Shown here: positions 55,808 through 64,000 of the stretch, in pieces
Position numbering within the stretch: position 1 is the first letter of the stretch
Layout: each line of letters opens with the position of its first letter
DNA from: LMDS01 sp039930465
GTDB taxonomy: Bacteria > Pseudomonadota > Gammaproteobacteria > Burkholderiales > Burkholderiaceae_C
Direction: 5' to 3'
DNA: 64,000 nucleotides
Assembly: GCA_039930465.1 (NCBI GenBank)
Contig: JBDTTU010000006.1
Coordinates: forward strand, 13,290 to 77,289
The notes under the pieces: generated by a model
The model's database searches: none
What the model was told of the DNA's origin: nothing
Seen by the model: the letters and a program-made list of their open reading frames with translations, nothing else
Made by a program: the position numbers and the translations under genes

Positions 55808-58135
55808 TCAGGCTTTCTCGACGCGGACTTCGCCGAACATCGCACCCAGCATCGCGGTGTCGGCGTGGCCGGCCGGCACACGCACCGCGCCGGCAGCCAG
55901 CGTGGTGTCGACGCGCGCTTCAAGCACGACCATCGCGGCGCCTTGCGACACCCGCACCTTGTCGCCGTCGTTCAGGCCGAGTCGCGACCACAGGGCCGCC
56001 GGCAGGCTGGCCACTGGCGCGCGTGCATCGGCGGTGAGTTGCAAAGACGTGGCACGGCGCACCAGCGAATCGGTGGCGTAGATCGGCACGTCGGCGATGC
56101 GTTCGAGCGCGGCGCTCGATGCACTGCCGGCCGCCGCCGCCGTGCCGCCAGCGTTGTTGAGGCGAGCAGGTATCGAAGCCGTATCACCGAGCGCTTCGGC
56201 GCGCACCTCTTCCGAGGTCTCGAAGTCGAAGCCCTTCAGGTCGAGCATGTTGCCCAGCACACGCAGCAGCTTCCAGGCCGGGCGCGTGTCGCCGAGCGGC
56301 TTCACCACGCCGTGGAAACTCTGCACGCGGCCTTCGGCGTTGACGAAGGTGCCCGAGGTTTCGGTGAACGGTGCGATCGGCAACATCACGTCGGCCACAT
56401 CGGTGCCGGCCGTCTTGAACGGGCTCATCACGACGACCAGGTCCATCGCGCTCAGTGCCGCGCTGGCGGCGGCGCCGTTGTGCGCGTCGAGCGCGGGCTC
56501 GAGGTTCAACAGCAGGCATGCCTTCAAGGCAGCCCCCGCGGAAGCGCCGAGCATCTGGCCGGCATTCAGGCCACCGCTGCCCGGTTGCGCGGCAACCAGT
56601 TGCGCGCCGACGCTGTTCGCCGCTTCGGTGAGGTAACCGACGCTCGCGCCGGTTTGCTCACCAATCCAGTGGGCCAATGCCAACAGCGTGGATGCGTTCG
56701 GATGCTGCGCCGCCGCGTTACCGAGCAGCACGGCCTTGCGTTCGCCACTGAGCAGCGAAGCAGCAATGGCTTGCGCCGCATCACTCGCCTGCCCCGGTAG
56801 CGGTGCGTTCGTGCCCTTGACTTGGCCCACAGCCACCGCCACATCGGCAAGCGCCTGAACCCACTGGCTCGGCGCGGCCGAGAGCTGCGTGGCGACCGGC
56901 ATCAACCAGTCATCGTGCAGCGCGTTGATGCTGTGCACCTTCGCGCCCTTGCGCGCCGCCTGGCGGATGCGTTGCGCGAACAGCGGGTGGTCTTTGCGCA
57001 GGAACGAACCGACGACCAGCACACGTTGCAGGTTCGACAGTGACGCGATCGAGGTGCCCAACCAACGGACACCCTCAGTCGTGCTGAAGTCCGCGTGGCG
57101 GGTGCGGTGGTCGATGTTCTCGCTGCCCAGGCCGCGCACCAGCTTGGCGAGCAAATGCAGTTCTTCGACCGTGCTGTGCGCCGAACCCAGCGCGCCAATG
57201 CTGGCCGGCCCGTGCTCGGCCTTGATCTGCTTCAGGCTGCGCGCGATGTATTCGAGCGCGGTCGGCCAGTCGGTGGTCTTCCACTCGCCGCCCTGCTTGA
57301 CCATCGGCGCGGTCAGGCGCTCGGGCCCGTTCAACGCTTCGTACGAAAAACGGTCACGGTCGGCGATCCAGCATTCGTTCACGTCTTCGCTCTCGAGCGG
57401 AACGACGCGCATCACCTGGTTGTTCTTGACCTGCACGATCAGGTTCGCACCGGTGCTGTCGTGCGGGCTCACACTCTTGCGGCGCGACAGCTCCCAGGTG
57501 CGGGCACTGTAGCGGAACGGCTTGCTGGTGAGCGCACCGACCGGGCAGACGTCGATCATGTTGCCTGACAGTTCGGAGTCGATCGTGGCGCCGAGGATCG
57601 TGGTGATCTCGGAGTGCTCGCCGCGGTGGATCATGCCGAGTTCCATCACGCCGGCCACTTCCTGGCCGAAGCGCACGCAGCGCGTGCAGTGGATGCAGCG
57701 GCTCATCTCTTCCATCGAGATCAGCGGGCCCACGTTCTTGTGGAAGACGACGCGCTTTTCTTCGTTGTAGCGGGTGCTCGACGCGCCGTAGCCCACCGCC
57801 AGGTCTTGCAGCTGGCACTCGCCACCCTGGTCGCAGATCGGGCAGTCGAGCGGGTGGTTGATGAGCAGGAACTCCATCACGCCCTTCTGGGCCTGGAGTG
57901 CCTTCGCGCTCTTGGTGCGCACGATCATGCCCTGGGTGACGGGCGTGGCGCAGGCCGGCATCGGCTTCGGCGCCTTTTCCACATCGACCAGGCACATGCG
58001 GCAGTTGGCCGCGATGCTGAGTTTCTTGTGATAGCAGAAGTGCGGGATGTAGGTGCCTGCGCTGTCGGCCGCATGCATGATCATGCTGCCCTCAAGCACT
58101 TCCACCTTCTTGCCGTCGAGTTCGATTTCAATCAT
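55808..58135 (-). CDS. nuoG: NADH-quinone oxidoreductase subunit G
   Basis: 775-residue iron-sulfur subunit. N-terminal 2Fe-2S domain (CYHKKLSIAANCRMCLVDVE), then His/Cys and Cys clusters (CPICDQGGECQLQD, CIHCTRCVRFG, and MIDVCPVGALTSKPF), then a molybdopterin-oxidoreductase-like fold without cofactor. Shorter than the E. coli protein (~900). The ATG overlaps the nuoF stop (ATGA). Confidence 0.97.
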   Translation of the reverse strand: MIEIELDGKKVEVLEGSMIMHAADSAGTYIPHFCYHKKLSIAANCRMCLVDVEKAPKPMPACATPVTQGMIVRTKSAKALQAQKGVMEFLLINHPLDCPICDQGGECQLQDLAVGYGASSTRYNEEKRVVFHKNVGPLISMEEMSRCIHCTRCVRFGQEVAGVMELGMIHRGEHSEITTILGATIDSELSGNMIDVCPVGALTSKPFRYSARTWELSRRKSVSPHDSTGANLIVQVKNNQVMRVVPLESEDVNECWIADRDRFSYEALNGPERLTAPMVKQGGEWKTTDWPTALEYIARSLKQIKAEHGPASIGALGSAHSTVEELHLLAKLVRGLGSENIDHRTRHADFSTTEGVRWLGTSIASLSNLQRVLVVGSFLRKDHPLFAQRIRQAARKGAKVHSINALHDDWLMPVATQLSAAPSQWVQALADVAVAVGQVKGTNAPLPGQASDAAQAIAASLLSGERKAVLLGNAAAQHPNASTLLALAHWIGEQTGASVGYLTEAANSVGAQLVAAQPGSGGLNAGQMLGASAGAALKACLLLNLEPALDAHNGAAASAALSAMDLVVVMSPFKTAGTDVADVMLPIAPFTETSGTFVNAEGRVQSFHGVVKPLGDTRPAWKLLRVLGNMLDLKGFDFETSEEVRAEALGDTASIPARLNNAGGTAAAAGSASSAALERIADVPIYATDSLVRRATSLQLTADARAPVASLPAALWSRLGLNDGDKVRVSQGAAMVVLEARVDTTLAAGAVRVPAGHADTAMLGAMFGEVRVEKA

Positions 58136-59559
58136 GAATTCAGTCGCGCAGCGACTCCTGCTACCCCTTCCCCCTTTGGGGGAAGGCCGGGATGGGGGCG
58201 GGCCGCCGCCACCTTCGCCGTCTTGTGTTCGATCAGGTGCACGAACTCGTCGCGGAAGTTCTTGATCATCGCGCGCACCGGCATCGCAGCGGCATCGCCC
58301 AGCGCACAGATCGTGCGGCCCTGGATGTTGTCGGCCACCGAGTTCAAGAGGTCGATGTCTTCCATGCGGCCTTTGCCATCGGAGATGCGCTCGACCATGC
58401 GGTAGAGCCAGCCCGTGCCTTCGCGGCAGGGTGTGCACTGGCCGCAGCTTTCGTGCATGTAGAAGTAAGACAAGCGCAGCAGGCTCTTCACCATGCAGCG
58501 GGTGTCGTCCATCACGATCACCGCACCCGAGCCGAGCATCGAGCCGGCCTTGGCGATGGCGTCGTAATCCATCGTCGTGTTCATCATCACCTCGGCGGTG
58601 AGCACCGGCGCCGACGAGCCGCCCGGGATCACGGCTTTCAGCGTGCGGCCTTCGCGCATGCCGCCAGCGAGCTCGAGCAGCTTCGAGAACGGCGTGCCGA
58701 GCGGCACCTCGAAGTTGCCGGGGCGCCGCACGTCACCGACGACCGAAAAGATCTTGGTGCCGCCGTTGTTCGGCTTGCCGATCTCGAGGTAGGGTGCGCC
58801 GCCGTTGCGAATGATCCAGGGTACGGCCGCGAAGGTTTCGGTGTTGTTGATCGTGGTCGGCTTGCCGTAGAGACCGTAGCTGGCCGGGAACGGTGGCTTG
58901 AACCGCGGCTGGCCCTTCTTGCCTTCGAGCGATTCGAGCAGCGCGGTTTCTTCGCCGCAGATGTAGGCGCCGAAACCGTGCGCGGCGTGCAACTGGAAGC
59001 TGAATGGCGAGCCGAGCAGGTTGTCGCCGAGGTAGCCGGCAGCGCGTGCTTCTTCGAGTGCTTCTTCGAAGCGGTCGTACGCCTCGAAGATCTCGCCGTG
59101 GATGTAGTTGTAGCCGACCTTGATGCCCATCGCGTACGCCGCGATCGCCATGCCTTCGATGACGATGTGCGGGTTGAACATCAGGATGTCGCGGTCCTTG
59201 CAGGTGCCGGGCTCGCCTTCGTCGGAATTGCAGACGAGGTACTTCGCGCCGGGGAACATGCGCGGCATGAAGCTCCACTTCAGGCCGGTCGGGAAACCCG
59301 CACCACCGCGGCCGCGCAGGCCCGAGGTCTTGACTTCGGCGATGACCTGATCGGCGGTCATGCCCAGCGGTTGGCCGTCGGCTTCGCCCTGGGCGAGGAT
59401 CTTGCGCAGGGCCTGGTACCCGCCGCGCGCTTCATAGTCCTTCAAACGCCAGTTCTTGCCATCCAGGCCGTCATAGATCTGCGCGCCGATGTGCCGGCCA
59501 TGAAAGCAGGTCTCGTTGCCACTGGCCTGGAACTTCGAAAGGTCGGGCAACGTGTTCAT
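58132..59559 (-). CDS. nuoF: NADH-quinone oxidoreductase subunit F
   Basis: 475-residue FMN and NADH-binding subunit, where NADH is oxidised. FMN/NAD-site motifs are GRGGAGFPTGLKW and CNSDEGEPGTCKDRD; the 4Fe-4S N3 motif is ESCGQCTPCREGTG. The normal family end is near RDEFVHLIEH; 25 further residues (ending PHPGLPPKGEGVAGVAARLNS) are encoded by a palindromic element and appear to be a recent extension. ATG at 59559 overlaps the nuoE stop. Confidence 0.97.
   Translation of the reverse strand: MNTLPDLSKFQASGNETCFHGRHIGAQIYDGLDGKNWRLKDYEARGGYQALRKILAQGEADGQPLGMTADQVIAEVKTSGLRGRGGAGFPTGLKWSFMPRMFPGAKYLVCNSDEGEPGTCKDRDILMFNPHIVIEGMAIAAYAMGIKVGYNYIHGEIFEAYDRFEEALEEARAAGYLGDNLLGSPFSFQLHAAHGFGAYICGEETALLESLEGKKGQPRFKPPFPASYGLYGKPTTINNTETFAAVPWIIRNGGAPYLEIGKPNNGGTKIFSVVGDVRRPGNFEVPLGTPFSKLLELAGGMREGRTLKAVIPGGSSAPVLTAEVMMNTTMDYDAIAKAGSMLGSGAVIVMDDTRCMVKSLLRLSYFYMHESCGQCTPCREGTGWLYRMVERISDGKGRMEDIDLLNSVADNIQGRTICALGDAAAMPVRAMIKNFRDEFVHLIEHKTAKVAAARPHPGLPPKGEGVAGVAARLNS
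58166..58186. repeat. Palindromic element inside the nuoF 3' end
   Basis: CCTTCCCCC (58166-58174) and GGGGGAAGG (58178-58186) form a perfect 9-bp stem with TTT loop, flanked by GATGGGGGCGGGCC. Similar GC-rich CCCC/GGGG palindromes lie at the nuoB/nuoC and nuoA/nuoB gaps. I infer that it is a dispersed intergenic palindromic repeat; only three instances are in view. Confidence 0.6.
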
Positions 59560-60056
59560 GCGACGTGCGCCTTCAGGGTGGCCACAAGTTCGTCGAGCTT
59601 CGTGTTGTCCATGAAGCTGACCATCTGGCGGTCGTTGACCAGCAGCACCGGCGCGTCGGCGCAGGCGCCCAGGCATTCGCTCTTCTGCACCGTGAACATC
59701 CCGTCGGCCGTGGTACCGCCCTCTTCCACGCCGAGGCGCGAGCACAGGTGGTTCAACGCTTCCTGCCCGTTGCGCAACTGGCACGGCAGGTTGGTGCAGA
59801 CGTTGAACTTGTATTTGCCCAGCGCGTGCTGGTTGTACATGTTGTAGAAGGTCGTGACCTCGTGCACCGCGATCGGCGGCATGCCCAGGTATTCGGCGAC
59901 CAGCTTCTCGCTCTCGCCCGACACGAAGCCCTGCTCCTGCTGAATGATCGCCAGGCAGGCCATCACGGCCGACTGCTTCTGGTCGGCCGGGTACTTGGCC
60001 ACTTCGTTGTCGAAGCGCGCGCGGGTCGCGTCAGAAATCATCACGTGTGCGCTCAC
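59556..60056 (-). CDS. nuoE: NADH-quinone oxidoreductase subunit E
   Basis: 166-residue thioredoxin-like subunit with 2Fe-2S cluster N1a: Cys in NVCTNLPCQL and ECLGACADAP. Start is GTG at 60056, overlapping the nuoD stop (GTGA); an ATG five codons later is an alternative. Confidence 0.96.
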   Translation of the reverse strand: MSAHVMISDATRARFDNEVAKYPADQKQSAVMACLAIIQQEQGFVSGESEKLVAEYLGMPPIAVHEVTTFYNMYNQHALGKYKFNVCTNLPCQLRNGQEALNHLCSRLGVEEGGTTADGMFTVQKSECLGACADAPVLLVNDRQMVSFMDNTKLDELVATLKAHVA

Positions 60057-61306
60057 CGGTCGATCTCTCCAAACACAATGTCCATCGTGCCGATCACCGC
60101 AACTGCGTCGGCGATCATGTGGCCACGCGCCATCTCATCCAGCGCCGCGAGGTGCGGGAAGCCGGGCGGGCGGATCTTCAGGCGATAGGGCTTGTTCGCA
60201 CCGTCGCTGACGATGTAGATGCCGAACTCGCCCTTCGGGTGCTCGACAGCCGCGTAGGCTTCGCCTTCGGGCACGTGGAAGCCTTCGGTGAAGAGCTTGA
60301 AGTGGTGGATCAGGTCTTCCATGCCCGACTTCATGTCGAGCCGCGAAGGCGGCGCCACCTTGTGGTTGCTGGTGATCACGGGGCCATCGTTGGCACGCAG
60401 CCAGTCGACGCACTGCTTGATGATGCGATTGGCCTGGCGCATCTCTTCGATGCGAACGAGGTATCGGTCATAGGTGTCGCCATTCACGCCGAGTGGAATG
60501 TCGAAGTCCATGTGCTCGTACACTTCGTAGGGCTGGTGCTTGCGCAGGTCCCACAGGATGCCGGAGCCGCGCAGCATCGGGCCGGTGAAGCCCAGGTTCA
60601 AAGCGCGCTCGGGTGTGACCACGCCGATGCCGACGGTGCGCTGTTTCCAGATGCGGTTGTCGGTCAGCAGCGTTTCGTAGTCGTCGACGCACTTCGGGAA
60701 ACGCGCAACGAAGTCGTCGATGAAATCGAGCAGCGAACCCTGGCGGTTCTCGTTCAGTGCCGAGATCGCCTTGGTGTTGCGGATCTTCGAGGCCTTGTAC
60801 TGCGGCATCACGTCGGGCAAGTCACGGTACACACCGCCCGGGCGGAAGTAGGCGGCGTGCATACGCGCGCCAGATACCGCCTCGTACATGTCGAACAGGT
60901 CTTCGCGCTCGCGGAAGCAGTAGATGAAGACGTTCATCGCGCCGCAGTCGAGACCGTGCGCGCCGAGCCACATCAGGTGGTTCAACAGGCGCGTGATCTC
61001 GCTGAACATCACGCGGATGTACTGCGCACGCACCGGCACGTCGACACCGAGCAGCTTCTCGATCGCCAGGCAGTAGGCGTGTTCGTTGCACATCATCGAC
61101 ACGTAGTCGAGACGGTCCATGTAGGGCAGCGACTGGATGAAGGTCTTGCTCTCGGCGAGTTTCTCGGTCGCGCGGTGCAACAGGCCGATGTGCGGGTCGG
61201 CGCGCTGAATGACTTCGCCGTCGAGTTCGAGCACGAGGCGCAGCACACCGTGCGCAGCCGGGTGCTGTGGGCCGAAGTTCAGCGTGTAGTTCTTGATGTC
61301 AGCCAT
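60053..61306 (-). CDS. nuoD: NADH-quinone oxidoreductase subunit D
   Basis: 417-residue 49-kDa-type subunit that lines the quinone pocket with NuoB. NFGPQHPAAHGVLRLV (about residue 10), the tyrosine/His region, and ending GTMDIVFGEIDR. Separate from nuoC (9 bases apart), not fused as in E. coli. Confidence 0.98.
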   Translation of the reverse strand: MADIKNYTLNFGPQHPAAHGVLRLVLELDGEVIQRADPHIGLLHRATEKLAESKTFIQSLPYMDRLDYVSMMCNEHAYCLAIEKLLGVDVPVRAQYIRVMFSEITRLLNHLMWLGAHGLDCGAMNVFIYCFREREDLFDMYEAVSGARMHAAYFRPGGVYRDLPDVMPQYKASKIRNTKAISALNENRQGSLLDFIDDFVARFPKCVDDYETLLTDNRIWKQRTVGIGVVTPERALNLGFTGPMLRGSGILWDLRKHQPYEVYEHMDFDIPLGVNGDTYDRYLVRIEEMRQANRIIKQCVDWLRANDGPVITSNHKVAPPSRLDMKSGMEDLIHHFKLFTEGFHVPEGEAYAAVEHPKGEFGIYIVSDGANKPYRLKIRPPGFPHLAALDEMARGHMIADAVAVIGTMDIVFGEIDR

Positions 61307-61315
61307 GCTGGTACT

Positions 61316-61912
61316 TCAGTGCAAGCCGCCGTAGTTGTCTTCACGAATGATGCGCGGCGTGATTTCGCGCGGCTCGATTGTCACCGGCTGGTAGATCACG
61401 CGCTTCTGCTCGGCGTCGTAGCGCATCTCGACATGGCCCGAGACCGGGAAGTCCTTGCGCATCGGGTGACCGATGAAACCGTAGTCGGTCAGGATGCGGC
61501 GCAGGTCGAGGTGGCCTTCAAAGATGATGCCGTAGAGATCGAAGGCTTCGCGCTCGAACCAGTTGGCTGAAGCCCAAACTTCGGTGAGTGAATCGATCAC
61601 CGGAACATCGTCATCGGGGCAGAATGACTTCAGGCGCAGGCGCCAGTTGTGCGTGACCGAAAGCAGGTGCGAGACAGCACAGAAACGCGCGCCTTCCCAA
61701 GGCTGGTCTTTGTAGGCTGAGTAGTCGACGCCGCAGATGTCGATCAGCTGTTCGAACTTGAGCTCGGTGTGGTCGCGCAGCGCGAGCGCCGCTGCGGTGT
61801 AGTCGGCCGCAGCCACGGTGATCGTGATCTCGCCGCGCTCGCGCACCAACGTCTTGACGCGTTCGCCCAGAACCGATTCGAGCGCTGTCTGCAATGTGTC
61901 GAGCTTGCTCAT
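61316..61912 (-). CDS. nuoC: NADH-quinone oxidoreductase subunit C
   Basis: 198-residue 30-kDa-type subunit. Family signature EREAFDLYGIIFEGHLDLRRILTDYGF is complete. Start ATG at 61912 (MSKLDTLQ). Precedes nuoD and is 79 bases after nuoB, the gap holding a GC palindrome. Confidence 0.97.
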   Translation of the reverse strand: MSKLDTLQTALESVLGERVKTLVRERGEITITVAAADYTAAALALRDHTELKFEQLIDICGVDYSAYKDQPWEGARFCAVSHLLSVTHNWRLRLKSFCPDDDVPVIDSLTEVWASANWFEREAFDLYGIIFEGHLDLRRILTDYGFIGHPMRKDFPVSGHVEMRYDAEQKRVIYQPVTIEPREITPRIIREDNYGGLH

Positions 61913-61941
61913 TGGTACCCCCAGGTCCGCTTCGCGGCCCG

Positions 61942-61955
61942 CCCCCCGAGGGGGA
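61942..61955. repeat. GC palindromic element in the nuoB/nuoC gap
   Basis: CCCCC and GGGGG arms (61943-61947 and 61950-61954) next to TTCGCGGCCCGC. Resembles the elements at 58166 and 62527, sharing GGCCCGC and the CCCC/GGGG arms. Confidence 0.45.
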
Positions 61956-61991
61956 GTTCGCATGTCTTGAGACGGCTCGGCGACATGCTCA

Positions 61992-62468
61992 TCAGCGCGC
62001 GATCGTGTTCTCGCGGCGAATCTTCGCCTGCAGCTGCAAGACGCCGTAAAGCAACGCTTCGGCAGTGGGCGGGCACCCCGGCACGTACACGTCGACCGGC
62101 ACGATGCGGTCGCAGCCGCGCACCACCGAATAGCTGTAGTGGTAATAGCCACCACCGTTCGCACACGAACCCATCGATAGCACCCAGCGCGGCTCGGCCA
62201 TCTGGTCGTAGACCTTGCGCAAGGCCGGCGCCATCTTGTTGCACAAGGTGCCGGCCACGATCATCAGGTCGCTCTGGCGCGGGCTTGGGCGGAACAGCAT
62301 GCCGAAACGGTCGATGTCGTAGCGCGCCGCGCCGGCGTGCATCATCTCGACCGCACAGCACGCCAGCCCGAAGGTCATAGGCCACAGCGAACCGGTCTTC
62401 GACCAGTTCAGCAGCGTGTCGACGCTGGTGGTGACGAAGCCTTCCTTGAGTACGCCTTCAATGCCCAT
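61992..62468 (-). CDS. nuoB: NADH-quinone oxidoreductase subunit B
   Basis: 158-residue subunit holding the N2 cluster, the direct donor to quinone. Cluster Cys are in FGLACCAVEM, MGSCANGGG and VPGCPPT. ATG at 62468 (MGIEGVLKEG). Confidence 0.98.
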   Translation of the reverse strand: MGIEGVLKEGFVTTSVDTLLNWSKTGSLWPMTFGLACCAVEMMHAGAARYDIDRFGMLFRPSPRQSDLMIVAGTLCNKMAPALRKVYDQMAEPRWVLSMGSCANGGGYYHYSYSVVRGCDRIVPVDVYVPGCPPTAEALLYGVLQLQAKIRRENTIAR

Positions 62469-62479
62469 GGTGATGTTCT

Positions 62480-62573
62480 CTGGTGAACGGGCGGGCCGAG
62501 CGCCGGGCCGCCCCAAGCCGGCCCGCATCCCCTTGGGGGATCGGCCGAAGTACTCTTCGGACGAGGGGCTCCA
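62480..62573. repeat. GC palindromic element in the nuoA/nuoB gap
   Basis: The 105-base gap contains CATCCCCTTGGGGGATC (62526-62542) and GGCCGCCCCAAGCCGGCCCG just before it, then TCGGCCGAAG. The short arms ATCCC/GGGAT pair. Similar in character to the elements in the nuoB/nuoC gap and inside nuoF. Confidence 0.5.
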
Positions 62574-62933
62574 TCATTCCCAATCGAGAGCACCCTTTTT
62601 CCACTCGTAGGCGAAGCCGACGACAAGAATGCCCAGGAAAATCATCATGGCCCAGAAGCCCGTTGGCCCGATCTCCTTGAGCGACACCGCCCAGGGGAAG
62701 AGGAAGGCGATCTCAAGGTCGAACAGAATGAAGAGGATGGCGACGAGGTAGTAGCGCACATCGAACTTCATGCGGGCGTCTTCGAAGGCTTCGAAGCCGC
62801 ACTCGTAGGGTGAGTTCTTGGCCTTGTCGGGCCGGTGTGGGCCGAGCACGAACCCGAGAACCTGCGGGGCCACACCCACTGCTGCACCGATCAGGATGAA
62901 CAGGATGACGGGCAGGTAAGGTTCCAGATTCAT
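62574..62933 (-). CDS. nuoA: NADH-quinone oxidoreductase subunit A
   Basis: 119-residue subunit with three helices; the loop SPYECGFEAFEDARMKFDVRYY contains the conserved Cys and acidic residues of the quinone channel. First gene of the nuo operon. ATG at 62933 (MNLEPYLP); 82 bases from the tRNA end. Confidence 0.98.
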   Translation of the reverse strand: MNLEPYLPVILFILIGAAVGVAPQVLGFVLGPHRPDKAKNSPYECGFEAFEDARMKFDVRYYLVAILFILFDLEIAFLFPWAVSLKEIGPTGFWAMMIFLGILVVGFAYEWKKGALDWE

Positions 62934-62971
62934 GTCGTGTCGCACACTCGCGAAAGCGTGCCTGGGCTGGA

Positions 62972-63000
62972 GCAATACAGGCCCGCCGCGATGGCGACAA
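62972..63000 (-). promoter_or_regulatory. Possible nuo promoter between tRNA-Leu and nuoA
   Basis: On the minus strand TTGTCG (63000-62995) and TATTGC (62977-62972) with a 17-base spacer, 38 bases before nuoA. The -10 is weak; co-transcription with the tRNA is an equal possibility. Confidence 0.3.
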
Positions 63001-63015
63001 GCCCGAACAATATGA

Positions 63016-63100
63016 TGGTGCCGTCGGCGAGACTCGAACTCGCACAGCTTTCGCCACTACCCCCTCAAGATAGCGTGTCTACCAATTTCACCACGACGGC
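63016..63100 (-). tRNA. tRNA-Leu (anticodon GAG)
   Basis: 85 bases with encoded CCA. Acceptor arms GCCGTCG and CGACGGC with A discriminator, anticodon stem CTATC/GGTAG with loop TTGAGGG (anticodon GAG), a long variable arm typical of Leu tRNA, and T-loop GTTCGAGTC. It reads CTC codons and, by wobble, CTT. Placed between secG and nuoA, as in many betaproteobacteria. Confidence 0.97.
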
Positions 63101-63170
63101 CTAGCACTCGCTTCTAGTACTCGATTTGTGTCTGGTTTGCGTGAGGAATTTGCTTACCAAACAGCAGAGG

Positions 63171-63176
63171 ATTCTA
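63171..63176 (-). promoter_or_regulatory. Possible -10 element upstream of tRNA-Leu
   Basis: TAGAAT on the minus strand, about 70 bases before the tRNA. No good -35 is seen. It is the best candidate in the 175-base secG-tRNA gap, which otherwise contains an 8-bp inverted repeat. Confidence 0.3.
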
Positions 63177-63222
63177 ACCACAAAGGTTGCGCGACTCGGC
63201 GAGTTCGCTGCACCGCAGCAAC

Positions 63223-63245
63223 GCTGTCACGCCCTCTGTGACAGC
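63223..63245. other. Inverted repeat after secG
   Basis: GCTGTCAC (63223-63230) and GTGACAGC (63238-63245) form a perfect 8-bp stem with a 7-base loop, 31 bases after the secG stop. No U-tract follows, so terminator function is not clear. Confidence 0.45.
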
Positions 63246-63275
63246 TGCCGTTCGACTCGCCTCAGGCGCAGTCCT

Positions 63276-63692
63276 TCATTTCGCCGGAACGGCACCCGCG
63301 CCCGATGCGGGAACGATCGGTGCCGGCGGCGCCAACACCGTGGCCGCAGCGCTTGCAGCGCCAGGGATCAGCGCAGCGCCCGTGACCGGCACACTGGCGG
63401 CTGGCGCACTCGCAGCAGGTCGATCGAGAACGCTGCCGGTCGCGGGGCGCGCACGGTCGTTCGAGAAGTACGCCAATGCCAGCGTGCAGACGAAGAAGAC
63501 CGCAGCACACACGGCCGTCGAGCGCGACATGAAGTTCGCGCTGCCGGTTGCACCAAAGAGGCTGCCCGACGCACCACTGCCGAACGACGCGCCCATGTCG
63601 GCACCTTTGCCGTGCTGAATGAGCACGAGGCCGATCATCACCAGCGCTGCAATGATCTGCAACGCCACCACCAGGTTCAACAGCAAGTTCAT
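63276..63692 (-). CDS. secG: Protein translocase subunit SecG
   Basis: 138-residue accessory subunit of the SecYEG translocon. Two helices (about 2-22 and 52-75) flank the conserved LIQHGKGADMGASFGSGASG segment. The C-terminal 50 residues are rich in Ala, Pro and Val, a normal Burkholderiales extension. 28 bases after tpiA. Confidence 0.96.
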   Translation of the reverse strand: MNLLLNLVVALQIIAALVMIGLVLIQHGKGADMGASFGSGASGSLFGATGSANFMSRSTAVCAAVFFVCTLALAYFSNDRARPATGSVLDRPAASAPAASVPVTGAALIPGAASAAATVLAPPAPIVPASGAGAVPAK

Positions 63693-63720
63693 TTCTTCGA
63701 CTCCGAAAATTTTGTTGTGA

Positions 63721-64000
63721 TCAGCCCGCCGCGCGGCAGATGGCGGCGAAGTCGGCGGCCTTCAACGAGGCGCCACCGATCAAACCGCCGTCGATGTCGG
63801 GCTGCGCGAACAGCACGGCCGCGTTGTCGGCCTTGACGCTGCCACCGTAGAGGATTTTCATATCGGCCGCATGCTCGGTCGCGGCCTTGAGTTGTGCTCG
63901 CAGCAACGCGTGCACGGCTTGCGCCTGTTCCGGCGACGCGGTCTTGCCGGTGCCGATGGCCCAGACCGGCTCGTAGGCCACGACGATCTGCGAGATGCAA
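63721..64000 (-). CDS. tpiA: Triosephosphate isomerase, C-terminal part, cut by window end
   Basis: About 93 residues. The active-site signature AYEPVWAIGTG with the catalytic Glu is visible, followed by the phosphate-binding ILYGGSVKADN and the final loop DGGLIGGASLKAADF. The 5' part lies outside the window. It leads the tpiA-secG-tRNA-nuo order. Confidence 0.96.
   Translation of the reverse strand, partial: CISQIVVAYEPVWAIGTGKTASPEQAQAVHALLRAQLKAATEHAADMKILYGGSVKADNAAVLFAQPDIDGGLIGGASLKAADFAAICRAAG

Overview
This 64-kb window is ordinary, gene-dense bacterial chromosome with high GC. It fits a betaproteobacterium of the order Burkholderiales, in the Rubrivivax/Leptothrix/Methylibium-like part of the order. 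The evidence is the gene content and order: pstSCAB-phoU-phoB-phoR, glmM-folP-ftsH-rlmE//yhbY, greA-carB-carA, gcvTHP behind a tandem glycine riboswitch, an intracellular PHB depolymerase, and tpiA-secG-tRNA-Leu-nuoA-N. Codon use is uniformly GC-rich. No insertion sequence, prophage, integrase, CRISPR array or toxin-antitoxin pair was seen.

Layout. 0-9 kb: the end of a membrane glycosyltransferase, then a complete phosphate-starvation operon read leftwards from a Pho-box promoter at 7.4 kb. 7.5-18.5 kb, mostly leftward: glmM, folP, ftsH, rlmE, a DUF4149 membrane protein, greA, carB and carA, with yhbY divergent from rlmE. 18.5-23.3 kb: an unassigned spacer, a GlcG/HbpS-like protein, a Bax1-inhibitor-family membrane protein with a strong terminator, a PlsB-type acyltransferase, and rlmD, whose 3' end is followed by a 70-bp tandem repeat. 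23.3-29.5 kb: the glycine riboswitch and gcvT-gcvH-gcvP-sdaA, a complete glycine-to-pyruvate route. 29.6-47.5 kb: mixed single genes and small operons (degenerate GGDEF protein, cupin, GST-like protein with a lysine/alanine/proline-rich tail, PHB depolymerase, RND efflux pair, aroC, CBS protein, homocysteine synthase plus hydrolase, PAS-GGDEF cyclase, YihY, DUF2069 plus FAD oxidase, LysR//DUF2917, DUF1178, NUDIX). 48-63 kb: all fourteen nuo genes in order, read leftwards, behind tRNA-Leu(GAG). 63.2-64 kb: secG and the end of tpiA.

How the genes work together. PhoR/PhoB sense phosphate limitation through PstSCAB and PhoU and feed back on the pstS promoter. The glycine riboswitch couples glycine level to the cleavage system and to serine deaminase, so excess glycine can be drained through serine to pyruvate. 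Complex I oxidises the NADH produced. CarAB, AroC, GlmM, FolP and the homocysteine synthase are biosynthetic housekeeping; FtsH, RlmE, RlmD, YhbY, GreA and SecG are core quality-control, ribosome, transcription and secretion functions.

I found no clearly new defence or biosynthetic system. The most interesting points are regulatory or structural: two oppositely oriented Pho-box arrays before pstS, an extra hairpin in the linker of the glycine riboswitch together with exclusive SD-proximal hairpins, sdaA inside that riboswitch operon, the triplicated 3' end of rlmD, a stand-alone GGDEF protein without its motif, a GST-like protein with a histone-like tail facing phaZ, and palindromic elements at three nuo junctions, one of which extends the NuoF reading frame.
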